DNA of 39,728 nt from Arthrobacter gallicola (lineage in GTDB: Bacteria > Actinomycetota > Actinomycetes > Actinomycetales > Micrococcaceae), in contig NZ_JACSQD010000010.1 in the NCBI RefSeq assembly GCF_014836775.1, forward strand, positions 1 through 39,728. Direction: 5' to 3'. The notes under the pieces were generated by a model. That model saw only the letters and a program-made list of their open reading frames with translations, had not been told where the DNA came from and ran no database searches. A program made the position numbers and the translations under genes. Positions 7,374 through 16,125 of this stretch are shown here, piece after piece. Position 1 is the first letter of the stretch. Every line of letters begins with the position of its first letter.

Positions 7374-9062
7374 ATGACAGCCGCCCAGGAACCGCTGTGG
7401 GTCAAGCATTACCAGCCCGGCGTGCCGGCCGAAATTGAGCTGCCCACCGGGTCTCTGACCGCCATGATGGAAGACGCCGTCGCCCGCTTTGGGTCTAAGA
7501 CCGCCCTGGAGTTCTTCGGTGGCGAAACCACGTACGCGCAGCTGGGCGACCAGATTAACCGGGCCGCCGAGGGACTGCGCAGGCTTGGGGTGCGCAAAGG
7601 GCACCGGGTGGCGATCATCCTGCCGAACTGCCCGCAGTACCTCATCGCGTTTTATGCCGTGCTGCGGCTGGGCGGAGTGGTTGTCGGGCACAATCCGCTC
7701 TACACCGAGCGCGAACTGCGGCACCAGTTCGAGAACCACGGTGCGCAGGTTGCCATCGTGTGGGATAAGGCCGTGGAGAAAGTCCAGGACTTCCCGGATG
7801 ACGTCGCGGTGCCGAAAATCGTTTCGGTGGATATCACCAGGGCCATGCCCCGGCTGAAACAGCTTGGATTGCGTCTTCCACTTCCATCCCTCCGCCGCAC
7901 CCGGGCCGGTCTGACCACCAAGACGGAAAACACGATTCCCTGGGAAAAGCTGCTGGCCAACCCTCCCCTCGATCCGGAGCACCCCAAGCCCGGGGTCGCC
8001 GACCTCGCCGCACTGCAGTACACCTCCGGAACCACCGGAACGCCCAAGGGTGCGATGCTCACGCACTACAACCTGCGGTCCAACGCGCTGCAGGGGCAGG
8101 CCTGGATGCACGGAGCCGAAGAAGGTAAAGAGGTCATCTACGGTGTGCTGCCGATGTTCCACGCCTTCGGGCTGACGCTGTACCTGACCTTCGCCATCCT
8201 GACCGGGTCCCGGCTGGTGCTCTTCCCCAAGTTCGACGTTGACCTGGTGCTGGACGCTGCCAAAAAATCCAAACCCACTGTCTTCTGCGCCGTCCCGCCG
8301 ATTTACGAAAAGGTGGCAGTCGAATCCAAGAAACGCGGAATCGACATCTCCACCATCCGGTATGCCATTTCCGGGGCCATGACCCTGCCGGCCAAGACCG
8401 TGGAACTGTGGGAGGACGTCTCCGGCGGCCTGCTGGTGGAAGGGTACGGCCTGACCGAATCCTCGCCCGTGGCGCTGGGCAACCCCTTCGCGGAAACCCG
8501 CCGCAACGGCACCATCGGTGTGCCCTTCCCCAGCACCCGCATGCGGGTTGTGGATCCGGAGGACGTTGCGCGGGACGTGCCGCAGGGTGAACCGGGAGAA
8601 CTGCTGATCAGCGGCCCCCAGGTGTTTACCGGCTACTGGAACAACCCGGGGGAGACCGGGGAGGTCCTGACCGAGGACGGCTGGCTGCGGACCGGAGACA
8701 TCGTCACCGTGGACGAAGACGGCTTTGTGAAGGTGGTGGACCGGCGCAAGGAACTGATCATTACCGGCGGATTCAACGTCTCACCGAGCGAAGTTGAGGA
8801 CGTCCTGCGCAGCAGCCAGGACGTTGCCGATGCCGCCGTCATCGGGCTGCCCGGCGAGGACGGCAACGAACAGGTGGTTGCCGCCGTCGTGCTGCAGCCG
8901 GACACCGAACTGGACGAAGCGGCACTGCGGGCATTCTGCCGGGAGCGCCTGACGGCGTACAAAGTCCCACGCCGCATCCTGGCGATCGAAGAGCTGCCCA
9001 AATCAATGCTCGGCAAGGTGCTGCGCCGCCAGGTGCGGGAGGCGCTGAAGGACTCCCTGTAG
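7374..9062 (+). CDS. fadD: Long-chain fatty-acid--CoA ligase (FadD-like)
   Basis: A 562-residue ANL-superfamily acyl-CoA ligase of full length. The AMP-binding signature YTSGTTGTPKGAMLTH (from about residue 219), the GYGLTESSP motif, GWLRTGD, the hinge DRRKELIITGGFNVSPSEVE, and the C-terminal catalytic-lysine motif SMLGKVLRR are all present. It activates a carboxylic acid with ATP to an acyl-adenylate and then to acyl-CoA, in the cytoplasm. The overall pattern fits medium/long-chain fatty-acid ligases, although chain length cannot be read from the sequence. An AAGGAG ribosome site precedes ATG 7374. It is convergent with the cupin gene and is not obviously in an operon with beta-oxidation genes. 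A second ligase of the same superfamily lies at 25797. Confidence 0.88.
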   Translation: MTAAQEPLWVKHYQPGVPAEIELPTGSLTAMMEDAVARFGSKTALEFFGGETTYAQLGDQINRAAEGLRRLGVRKGHRVAIILPNCPQYLIAFYAVLRLGGVVVGHNPLYTERELRHQFENHGAQVAIVWDKAVEKVQDFPDDVAVPKIVSVDITRAMPRLKQLGLRLPLPSLRRTRAGLTTKTENTIPWEKLLANPPLDPEHPKPGVADLAALQYTSGTTGTPKGAMLTHYNLRSNALQGQAWMHGAEEGKEVIYGVLPMFHAFGLTLYLTFAILTGSRLVLFPKFDVDLVLDAAKKSKPTVFCAVPPIYEKVAVESKKRGIDISTIRYAISGAMTLPAKTVELWEDVSGGLLVEGYGLTESSPVALGNPFAETRRNGTIGVPFPSTRMRVVDPEDVARDVPQGEPGELLISGPQVFTGYWNNPGETGEVLTEDGWLRTGDIVTVDEDGFVKVVDRRKELIITGGFNVSPSEVEDVLRSSQDVADAAVIGLPGEDGNEQVVAAVVLQPDTELDEAALRAFCRERLTAYKVPRRILAIEELPKSMLGKVLRRQVREALKDSL

Positions 9063-9129
9063 CCTCCGGCTAGCCCGACGCCAGCGGCACCACGCCTGGG
9101 GAGACGGAATTAACGCCGACCCGCCTGCC

Positions 9130-9489
9130 TCAGGCCCGGGGCGCGCCGGGAGCCTCCCCATGGCTGTCGCCGGTTTGGCTGGTCACCGTAGTCAGCAGGA
9201 AGACGGAGTCCTCAAGCGCCTCGACTCCGTGGCGCACGTGGGTCAGCGCGACGATCTCCCCGGCCGCAATTTCCGACTGGTCCTGGCCAGTAACCCGTAC
9301 CCGTCCGTTCAAGACGTACATGCTCGCAGCCGGGGGAGAGTTGTGCTCGGCCAGGGTTTGGCCCGCCTTGAGCGCGAGAATGGTCTGGCGCAGCGGGCCG
9401 TCATGGACCAGGACCGCTGCTGACCGGCCCTTCTCAGTTGCGCTGGCTTCTTCGAGGGCCTTCGTGGCAGCCGTGTCTACGCTGGGCAT
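9130..9489 (-). CDS. Small cupin-domain protein
   Basis: A 119-residue single-domain cupin. The core runs from about residue 30 to 105 and includes AGQTLAEHNSPPAASMYVLNGRV, the first cupin motif, with one His and only weak matches to the other metal ligands, and the Gly-rich turn AAGEIVAL. ATG 9489 is preceded by AGGAGA five bases away; the frame runs on to 9690, but the upstream part lacks cupin similarity and overlaps the intergenic region. Related small cupins in actinobacteria are annotated only as cupin-domain proteins. The C-terminal tail is polar and disordered. It lies downstream of the VOC-protein gene on the same strand (122 bp apart). Function is unknown. Confidence 0.8.
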   Translation of the reverse strand: MPSVDTAATKALEEASATEKGRSAAVLVHDGPLRQTILALKAGQTLAEHNSPPAASMYVLNGRVRVTGQDQSEIAAGEIVALTHVRHGVEALEDSVFLLTTVTSQTGDSHGEAPGAPRA

Positions 9490-9611
9490 ATTCTCTCCTG
9501 TGGCTCGGTCTATCCGCGGGCTCCGCCAAGTGGTGGAATCACCTGCCCAGCCTAGCCGCAGGGGCACACAGGACCGCCTGCACCTGTAGCAGCCGGCGGA
9601 CGCGGGTTGGC

Positions 9612-10436
9612 TCAGCCGGACGGGGGCGTGAACTGGCTGATGGTGAACTCCGCACCCTGCGGGTCCCGGATCAATGCCGTGCGGGACCACTGCTCATTGG
9701 ACTGGCTTTGCACCGTGGCTCCGAGCCGTTCTGCATCCGCGGCGGACTGGTCGCGGTCGGCCACGGCAAAGGAGACGTGCCAGTGCGGCCGGTCACCGGG
9801 TGCCGCCGGTGCAAACCAGGCGATCGCATCCTCGAAGCCGGAAGGGGTTGCGACGGCGGCCTGCCGCGCCCGGATATCGGGGTCAACCGTAGCCTCCAGA
9901 TGATCGCCGTAGCCGGGGCGGCGCACCAGCCACCCGAAGCCAAGATCGTCCACCTGCCAGCCGAATCCCTCCCCGTAGAACGCTTTGGCTGCCGCAATGT
10001 CGGTGGTATGGAGATCACTGAAATTCCAGGAGCCCGGGCGGTTCACCGTCTGGGTCCCCAACCGGCGGCGGGCTTGCCAGATGCGGAATTCGGCACCTTC
10101 CGGATCAGTCAGCACAGCGGTGCGGCCGCCCTCGCCCGCATCGGCCGGCGCGGACCGCACTGCGGCGCCGGCGGAAGCCAGTCTTCCGATGGCTGCATCG
10201 GCGTCGTCGACGGCAATATAGGTGTTCCACGCCGCATGCTGGCTGCTGCCGGACAGCCCGCCGATGTCCGCACCGTCAAGCGTGGCGATCAGGTAGCGGC
10301 CGGGCGCTTCCGGGGGCATGGCGTCCGCAAAGGACCAGCCAAAAAATCTGCCGTAAAAATCAGCGGCCGCGTCGACGTCGGGCTGCTCGGTGTCGATCCA
10401 GCTCGGCACGCCAGCCGGATAGGTCCTTGGCATCAT
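9612..10436 (-). CDS. Two-domain VOC (glyoxalase-like) protein
   Basis: A 274-residue protein with two tandem VOC/glyoxalase modules. The first (about 1-125) begins PSWIDTEQPDVDAAADFYGRFFGWSF and ends TDPEGAEFRIWQA; the second (about 140-270) begins WNFSDLHTTDIAAAKAFYGEGFGWQ and ends RDPQGAEFTISQF. Each module carries the acidic ligand in the 'DP.GAEF' strand. The arrangement matches the secreted-hydrolase-like/27-kDa-antigen Cfp30B group of VOC proteins in actinobacteria. The start codon is one of two adjacent ATGs (10436 or 10433); GCGAAGG upstream does not separate them clearly. It is followed by the cupin gene. Substrate unknown; family members include dioxygenases, glyoxalases and antibiotic-binding proteins. 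Confidence 0.85.
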   Translation of the reverse strand: MMPRTYPAGVPSWIDTEQPDVDAAADFYGRFFGWSFADAMPPEAPGRYLIATLDGADIGGLSGSSQHAAWNTYIAVDDADAAIGRLASAGAAVRSAPADAGEGGRTAVLTDPEGAEFRIWQARRRLGTQTVNRPGSWNFSDLHTTDIAAAKAFYGEGFGWQVDDLGFGWLVRRPGYGDHLEATVDPDIRARQAAVATPSGFEDAIAWFAPAAPGDRPHWHVSFAVADRDQSAADAERLGATVQSQSNEQWSRTALIRDPQGAEFTISQFTPPSG

Positions 10437-10848
10437 CCTTCGCTCCCGTCCACGCCCGTCAGCCCACTGCCACGTCAGTCCAGCACCACCCCAGTTCACG
10501 GCACAGCATAGTGCGCCGGGAGCCGGCAGGGTATCCCCGCCGCACGCCCGCACCCCACCCGTATCGACGGCATGCCGCCCCGCCGGAGGCGGCCCGGTTC
10601 CGTCTCCGGACTCCTATTGACGGACCTGACCCGAGGCAGTGGAATGATAAGTAGGCTTGGTAATGCAGGCCTGGCCTTCACAAAGGGCCATTGAGTCACG
10701 GATTTGGGCCACGGTACGGCACGGTGCATCGCCGGCCATCCTGCCGCCGCAGGCGGACGCGGCAGGGGCAGCCGTTGACTCTGACTGATCGGAACTGACA
10801 CGCCGGGAACCCCTGGCGGAGATTCGCTGCCGAAGGAGAAAACACACG
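10437..10848. other. Intergenic region, divergent promoters expected
   Basis: This 412-bp stretch separates the minus-strand VOC gene from the plus-strand PRC-barrel gene and should hold both promoters. I see no coding sequence I would support. A GC-rich stem-loop with arms CCTGCCG/CGGCAGG spans 10740-10766. TTGACG at 10617-10622 resembles a -35, but no -10 stands at the right distance. The PRC gene has AAGGAG ten bases before its ATG. Confidence 0.5.
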
Positions 10849-11745
10849 ATGATCAGCAATCAGCAAGTCGAAGGACTCATGTCCGCCTCGGGGAACGTCC
10901 TGGGACCGAACGGCGACAAAATCGGATCAGTGGGAACGTTCTACCTCGACGACCAGACCAACGAACCGGCCTGGGTCACGGTCAACACCGGACTGTTTGG
11001 AACCAATGAGACCTTTGTCCCCCTCAGCGAGGCAACCGTGGAGGGCATCGATGTGCTGGTGCCCTACTCCAAGGAAGAGGTCAAGAACGCTCCGCAGATC
11101 GAGAGTGATGGCTCCATCAGCGCGGAAGAGGAAGTCACCCTCTACCGGTATTACGGCTTCACGTATGACGACGGCACCGCCGGGACGGTCAGTTCCGACG
11201 CCGGTACGGACACACTCAATAGGCCCGAAACCATATCCGGAACGGACACCATTTCAGGCACGGACCGGGATACCGCGTCCGGTACGGGCAGGTCAGCAGC
11301 CGCCGGTGCGAACATCGACGACGCGATGACCCGCTCCGAGGAGCGCCTCGACGTGGGCACGGAACAGCGTGAGACCGGCAAGGCCCGGCTGCGCAAGTAC
11401 ACCGTGACCGAAACCGTGACGACTCAGGTTCCGGTCAGCCACGAGGAAGTCCGGATCGAGCGTGAGCCGGTCACGGACGCCAACCGGGACGCCGCGATGC
11501 GCGGAGAAGAGCTTCGGGAGGACGAGTACGAAGTCACGCTGCACAGCGAGGAGCCCGTGGTCCGCAAGCACACCGAACCGGTGGAGCGTGTCCGGCTCGA
11601 AACAGAGACGGTAACCGGTACGGAATCCGTATCCGGGGACATCCGAAAGGAAAAGATCGATACCGAAGTGGACGAGGCCACAAAGCGGAATACGTCCACT
11701 GGGTCGGATACCAAGCCGGACGACGGATCAGAGAGTTCCCGCTGA
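10849..11745 (+). CDS. PRC-barrel and DUF2382 (YsnF-like) domain protein
   Basis: A 298-residue acidic, hydrophilic protein. Residues about 1-85 form a PRC-barrel (GNVLGPNGDKIGSVGTFYLDD...FVPLSEA), followed by a Thr/Ser/Gly-rich linker (about 110-160) in which an ISGTD-type unit recurs, and then a DUF2382 domain (about 170-290) rich in Glu and Arg, with RLRKYTVTETVTTQVPVSHE and HSEEPVVRKHTEPVERV. This architecture matches the YsnF/AvaK-type stress-induced proteins of soil bacteria, which often rise under desiccation or oxidative stress; the molecular role is not known. There is no membrane segment or signal peptide. The gene stands alone between two intergenic regions and is followed by a stem-loop terminator at 11796. 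Confidence 0.88.
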   Translation: MISNQQVEGLMSASGNVLGPNGDKIGSVGTFYLDDQTNEPAWVTVNTGLFGTNETFVPLSEATVEGIDVLVPYSKEEVKNAPQIESDGSISAEEEVTLYRYYGFTYDDGTAGTVSSDAGTDTLNRPETISGTDTISGTDRDTASGTGRSAAAGANIDDAMTRSEERLDVGTEQRETGKARLRKYTVTETVTTQVPVSHEEVRIEREPVTDANRDAAMRGEELREDEYEVTLHSEEPVVRKHTEPVERVRLETETVTGTESVSGDIRKEKIDTEVDEATKRNTSTGSDTKPDDGSESSR

Positions 11746-11795
11746 CTCCAGCCCATTGGGGGATCTGCTGAACCGGCGCAAAAGAGGCATCTGTT

Positions 11796-11825
11796 CCCCG
11801 CCGTCCCTCCAGGGGTGCGGCGGGG
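11796..11825 (+). terminator. Stem-loop after PRC-barrel gene
   Basis: Arms CCCCGCCG and CGGCGGGG pair perfectly, with an inner CCCT/AGGG pair. It sits 50 nt after the stop, with only a weak T-rich tail, so termination strength is uncertain. Confidence 0.5.
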
Positions 11826-11878
11826 TTCGGCTGTCTGGAGGACCGCGCTGGCCTGCATAAACACCCGTTTTCCGCGTC

Positions 11879-11932
11879 TCGACGCGCAGGCTGATGTCGG
11901 CTAGTATCCCTTCGACGCTTAATCACTAAGCG
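11879..11932 (+). promoter_or_regulatory. Promoter and inverted repeat before DUF805 gene
   Basis: TCGACG at 11879-11884 and TAGTAT at 11902-11907 are spaced by 17 bp and resemble a sigma-70-type -35/-10 pair. Just downstream of the expected start site is the perfect inverted repeat CGCTTA-N5-TAAGCG (11916-11932), which could be an operator or a 5' leader hairpin. The AGGGGGA ribosome site follows before ATG 11967. Confidence 0.5.
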
Positions 11933-11966
11933 CCCTTCGTTTCCAGCGAATCTTCAGGGGGAAATC

Positions 11967-12486
11967 ATGTCTGCCGCAGTATGCCCAAAATCCGTATGTC
12001 CAGGCCCCGTCAGGTCCCGTGCCCCTCTCGCAGCCGCTCTACGGAGCCAGCTTCGGTGCGGCCATCAAGCGTTTCTTTCAGAAATACGCCACCTTCTCCG
12101 GCCGCGCGAGCCGCAGCGAGTACTGGTGGTACACGTTGTTCCAGTTCATCGTGATCACCGTTCTCTACATCGGCCTGATGATTGCACTTACCGCGAGCAT
12201 CGATCCGGTGACGGGCGACCTAAAGAGCACCAGCTTCATGATTCCCATGGTCCTGCTGGTAATCTTCGGGCTGGCCACGCTGGTCCCGGGCCTCGCGCTG
12301 ACGGTGCGCCGTCTCCATGACGGAGGCTTTTCCGGCTGGCTGGTGCTGGTGGCTCTTGTGCCCGGTCTGGGTGCCCTCGCAATCGCGGTCCTCGCACTGA
12401 TGCCGAGCAAGCCCGAGGGAGCACGGTTCGACGCCGGCGCCCAGCAGCAGTACGCACCCTACCCTCCGGCCTCCCCGCAGGCCTAG
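11967..12486 (+). pseudogene. DUF805 membrane protein with frameshift at the start codon
   Basis: The body, readable from GTG 12019 to 12486 (155 residues), is a clear DUF805 protein: a conserved FFQKYATFSGRASRSEYWW segment, hydrophobic segments near residues 40-60, 75-95 and 105-128, and LTVRRLHDGGFSGW. The family's usual tyrosine- and proline-rich leader is also encoded upstream in that same frame (LPQYAQNPYVQAPSGPVP, 11971-12018), but this frame has no ATG or GTG before 12019. The only start with a good ribosome site (AGGGGGA) is ATG 11967, which is one base out of frame and would give an unrelated peptide. A one-base change next to the start codon therefore seems to have uncoupled start and body. 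Either GTG 12019 now initiates poorly, or the sequence has an indel error. Confidence 0.65.
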
Positions 12487-12493
12487 CCTGACG

Positions 12494-12523
12494 CGGACCT
12501 GCCGGGATATAACCGCAGGTCCG
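12494..12523 (+). terminator. Stem-loop between DUF805 gene and putA
   Basis: Nine-base perfect arms CGGACCTGC / GCAGGTCCG with a 12-base loop begin 8 nt after the DUF805 stop codon. No T-tract follows, so it is a probable but not certain terminator. Confidence 0.5.
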
Positions 12524-12558
12524 GCGGGCAGCCCCTTCCCGAACGCCGCTGCGGCTTC

Positions 12559-12564
12559 GATACT
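12559..12564 (+). promoter_or_regulatory. -10 box GATACT for leaderless putA
   Basis: GATACT is followed by six bases and ATG 12571. There is no Shine-Dalgarno sequence, which fits a leaderless transcript starting at the ATG. Confidence 0.45.
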
Positions 12565-12570
12565 GAGGGT

Positions 12571-15500
12571 ATGAAGGAAACCACCTCCGCTGGACCCCTT
12601 CCGGACGGGCCGCCAGCCGTCCCGGAGGGGCCGCCGCCTGCCCCGCCCGCCCCTCAGGAACTGGCTGAGGAGACCGTCCAGCTGGTCAGGCGCTGGCTGA
12701 CGGAGGCGTCCGCCATCAGGGTGGACGCCTCCGCGGCTCAGTTGGCGGGGATTCTGAAGGACCCCGGCGGACTCGAATTCACGGTCGGATTCGTCGATGG
12801 CGTTGTGCGCCCCGAAGACCTCTCCGTCGCTGCCCGGAACCTGGCGGAGCTGGCCCCCAAAGTTCCCGGCTTCCTGCCCTGGTACCTGCGGGCAGCTGCC
12901 CGGGCCGGGGGGATGCTGGCGCCTGTACTGCCCGGTGTTGTGGTCCCAGCAGCCCGCCTGGTCCTGCGGCGGATGGTCGGGCACCTGATTATCGACGCCA
13001 CCGACGCCCGGCTGGGCAAGGCCATCCGCCGGATCCGCCGCGACGGTGTCCGCCTCAACATGAATCTCCTGGGCGAAGCCGTCCTGGGACAGCGGGAGGC
13101 AGCCCGCCGCCTGGAAGGCACCCGCCGCCTGCTGGCCAGGGACGACGTCGATTATGTCTCGGTGAAAGTCTCCTCCACAGTTGCCCCGCACGCGCCGTGG
13201 GCTTTCGACGAGGCCGTGGCCAACGTCGTCGACACCCTGACACCGCTCTACCGGCTTGCTGCCAGCGGGTCCCCGCCCAAGTTCATCAACCTGGACATGG
13301 AGGAGTACAAGGACCTTGAGCTGACCCTGGCGGTTTTTATGGAGCTCCTCTCGCAACCGGAATTCCACCAGCTGGAGGCCGGGCTGGTGCTGCAGGCCTA
13401 CCTCCCTGATGCCCTGGCCGCCATGCAGCGGCTGCAGTCCTTCGCCGCCGAGCGGCGGGCCCGGGGCGGAGCGGGTATCAAGGTACGGCTCGTCAAGGGG
13501 GCGAACCTGCCGATGGAACTGGTGGAGTCATCTCTCCACGGTTGGCCCCTGGCCACCTGGGACACCAAACAGGAGACCGACACGAACTACAAACGGGTCC
13601 TGGACTATGCCCTGCACCCGGACCGGACCGCGAATGTCCGCCTCGGCGTTGCCGGCCACAACCTCTTCGACATCGCCTACGCCTGGCTGCTCGCCGGGCG
13701 CCGCGGTGTGCGGGACGGGATCGACGTCGAAATGCTGCTGGGCATGGCCGCCGCCCAGGCACAGGTGGTTAAGCAGGACGTCGGTCAGCTGCTGCTTTAT
13801 ACCCCGGTGGTGCACCCGGACGAGTTCGACGTCGCAATCGCTTACCTGGTCCGGCGGCTGGAGGAAGGGGCGAGCAGTGAGAACTTTATGTCCGCCGTCT
13901 TCGACCTCAGCACCAACGAAGCCCTGTTTGAGCGCGAACGCCGGCGGTTCAGCGCGTCCTTGGAGGCGCTGGATGCCCGCGTCCCCGAACCCCGCCGGCG
14001 GCAGGACCGGACGGCGCCTCCGGAACCTGCCGGAGCGGAATTCACCAACACCCCAGACTTCGCCAACACCCAGGACACTGACCCGTCGCTGCCGGCGAAC
14101 CGGGGCTGGGGAAGGGGGATCCTGGCACGTGTGCCCGGTTCCGCCCTGGGGCTGCTCGAGGTCGAAGCGGCCCGGATCGAGACCGAGGAAGAACTCGAGG
14201 ACCTCATGGCTGAAGCGGTCCAGGCCCAGGCTGGCTGGGCTGCCCTTTCCGGTGCCGGGCGGGCCGCAGTGCTGCGCCGGGCGGCAGACAGCCTGGAAGC
14301 GCGCCGGGCACAGCTGCTGGAAGTCATGGCGGCCGAGGCAGGTAAGACTCTGGATCAGGGCGACCCGGAGGTTTCCGAAGCCGTGGACTTTGCCCGCTAC
14401 TACGCGGAGCGCGCGGCCGACCTGGACCAGATCGACGGAGCCCGTTTCCATCCGGCCAGGCTGACCGTGGTCACCCCGCCCTGGAACTTCCCCGTGGCCA
14501 TCCCCGCCGGGTCCACCCTCGCAGCGCTGGCCGCCGGATCCGCCGTCGTGCTCAAACCCGCCGGCCCCGCCAGCCGGTGCGGCGCGGTGCTTGCCGCGGC
14601 TCTCTGGGACGCGGGAGTGCCGCGCGGTGTGCTGCAGTTCGTGCAGCTGGGGGAAGCCGAACTCGGGCGGCAGCTGATTTCCCACCCCGCCGTGGACCGG
14701 GTGATCCTTACCGGCGGTTACGAAACTGCGGAGCTCTTCCGGTCCTTCCGGACGGACCTGCCGCTGCTGGCGGAAACTTCGGGGAAGAATGCGATCGTTG
14801 TGACGCCCAGCGCCGACTTCGACCTGGCGGCGCGGGATGTGGCGGCCTCCGGGTTCGGCCACGCCGGGCAGAAGTGCTCGGCCGCCTCCCTGGTGATTCT
14901 GGTGGGCTCCGTGGCGGAATCCCGCCGCTTCCACAACCAGATGCTGGACGCCGTGCAGTCGCTGGACGTGGGACGGCCGGAGGATCCGCAGACGCAGATG
15001 GGCCCCGTGGTGGAACCGGCGTCCGGAAAGCTGCTGCGCGGACTGACCGAGCTGGGGGTGGGGGAGTCCTGGGTGCTGCAGCCGCAGAAACTGGACCTGG
15101 CGGGCAGGCTGTGGACTCCCGGGATCCGCGCCGGGGTCCGGCCGGGATCCGAGTTTCATCTCACCGAGTATTTTGGCCCGGTACTGGGTGTGATGCGGGC
15201 CCGGACGCTGGCGGAAGCCGTCCAGCTGCAGAACCAGGTGGACTACGGCCTCACCGCCGGGCTGCACTCCCTGGATCCGGAAGAAATCACCTACTGGACT
15301 AGGGCCGTTCAGGCCGGGAACCTTTACGTCAACCGCGGTATTACCGGTGCGATCGTGCGGCGGCAACCGTTTGGCGGCTGGAAGAAATCGTCGGTGGGAA
15401 CCGGCACCAAGGCGGGTGGACCGAACTACCTGCTGGCACTGGGCGACTGGAGTTCCCAGCCGGCACAGGACACTGCCCCGGTCCGCGGTGCCACTGCGGT

Positions 15501-16086
15501 GCTGCTGGCCGAGGCGGAGAACTCCGGATGTTTCTCCGCCCGCGATCTGGAGTTCCTCGCCCGGTCGGCAGGCAGCGACACCGCCGTGTCGTCCGCTGAC
15601 TACGGGCAGGTCCGGGACGTTTCCGGTCTCCTCGCGGAACGGAACCTGTTCCGTTACCTCCCGGTTCCGGTGGAGGTCCGCCTCTCCGAAGGAGAGCCGA
15701 CGGCGGCACTGCTGCGGGTGCTGGCGGCGGCCCTGCAGGCCGGCTCACCGGCGCGGGTCTCGCTTCCGGCGGCGCTTCCTTCGGCGATCACGGCCCTGTT
15801 GGCTGGCCACGGGTTCGTTCTCAGCATCGAGGACGACGCCGGATGGCTGGCCAGGCTGGGGACCGGCACCGGCCTGCCCTCCCGGATCCGGCTGATCGGC
15901 GGGGACCGGCAGGCGGTGGCGGAAGCAACCGGCGGCCGCCCCGACGTCGCCGTTTATGCCCAGCCGGTGACCGAGGCCGGAAGGGTGGAGCTGCTCCCGT
16001 TCCTGCACGAGCAGGCCATCAGCATCACGGCTCACCGGTTCGGGACGCCGAGCCCCCTGGCGGATGTCCCGCTGGGGTGGGGCTAA
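12571..16086 (+). CDS. putA: Bifunctional proline dehydrogenase / glutamate-semialdehyde dehydrogenase
   Basis: A 1171-residue PutA that oxidises proline to glutamate in two steps. The FAD-dependent proline dehydrogenase barrel covers about residues 30-450, with INLDMEEYKD, GIKVRLVKGAN and the KQETDTNYKRVL segment. A linker leads into an aldehyde dehydrogenase (about 510-955), with PPWNFPVAIPAG, general base E735 (LAETSGKN) and nucleophile C769 (GQKCSAAS), and the C-terminal RRQPFGGWKKSSVG motif. About 215 residues follow the dehydrogenase (956-1171), a feature of long PutAs, where an ALDH-like C-terminal domain is thought to help channelling. There is no N-terminal ribbon-helix-helix domain, so it is not a self-regulating repressor. 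The start is leaderless. It is a single-gene unit unless the SDR at 16126 is co-transcribed. Confidence 0.95.
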   Translation: MKETTSAGPLPDGPPAVPEGPPPAPPAPQELAEETVQLVRRWLTEASAIRVDASAAQLAGILKDPGGLEFTVGFVDGVVRPEDLSVAARNLAELAPKVPGFLPWYLRAAARAGGMLAPVLPGVVVPAARLVLRRMVGHLIIDATDARLGKAIRRIRRDGVRLNMNLLGEAVLGQREAARRLEGTRRLLARDDVDYVSVKVSSTVAPHAPWAFDEAVANVVDTLTPLYRLAASGSPPKFINLDMEEYKDLELTLAVFMELLSQPEFHQLEAGLVLQAYLPDALAAMQRLQSFAAERRARGGAGIKVRLVKGANLPMELVESSLHGWPLATWDTKQETDTNYKRVLDYALHPDRTANVRLGVAGHNLFDIAYAWLLAGRRGVRDGIDVEMLLGMAAAQAQVVKQDVGQLLLYTPVVHPDEFDVAIAYLVRRLEEGASSENFMSAVFDLSTNEALFERERRRFSASLEALDARVPEPRRRQDRTAPPEPAGAEFTNTPDFANTQDTDPSLPANRGWGRGILARVPGSALGLLEVEAARIETEEELEDLMAEAVQAQAGWAALSGAGRAAVLRRAADSLEARRAQLLEVMAAEAGKTLDQGDPEVSEAVDFARYYAERAADLDQIDGARFHPARLTVVTPPWNFPVAIPAGSTLAALAAGSAVVLKPAGPASRCGAVLAAALWDAGVPRGVLQFVQLGEAELGRQLISHPAVDRVILTGGYETAELFRSFRTDLPLLAETSGKNAIVVTPSADFDLAARDVAASGFGHAGQKCSAASLVILVGSVAESRRFHNQMLDAVQSLDVGRPEDPQTQMGPVVEPASGKLLRGLTELGVGESWVLQPQKLDLAGRLWTPGIRAGVRPGSEFHLTEYFGPVLGVMRARTLAEAVQLQNQVDYGLTAGLHSLDPEEITYWTRAVQAGNLYVNRGITGAIVRRQPFGGWKKSSVGTGTKAGGPNYLLALGDWSSQPAQDTAPVRGATAVLLAEAENSGCFSARDLEFLARSAGSDTAVSSADYGQVRDVSGLLAERNLFRYLPVPVEVRLSEGEPTAALLRVLAAALQAGSPARVSLPAALPSAITALLAGHGFVLSIEDDAGWLARLGTGTGLPSRIRLIGGDRQAVAEATGGRPDVAVYAQPVTEAGRVELLPFLHEQAISITAHRFGTPSPLADVPLGWG

Positions 16087-16125
16087 GCTGGCCACAGCTC
16101 ATCCCCCTGCCCTTTGAAGGAACAG

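Noticed and set aside
10614..10859. Open frame on the minus strand in the VOC-PRC gap
   Set aside because: No ribosome site, no recognisable composition, and it overlaps the ribosome site and start of the PRC-barrel gene.
13528..15366. A 612-codon open frame on the minus strand across putA
   Set aside because: It lies fully antisense to putA, which has complete catalytic motifs. Long antisense frames are expected at this GC content, and the translation shows no family features.
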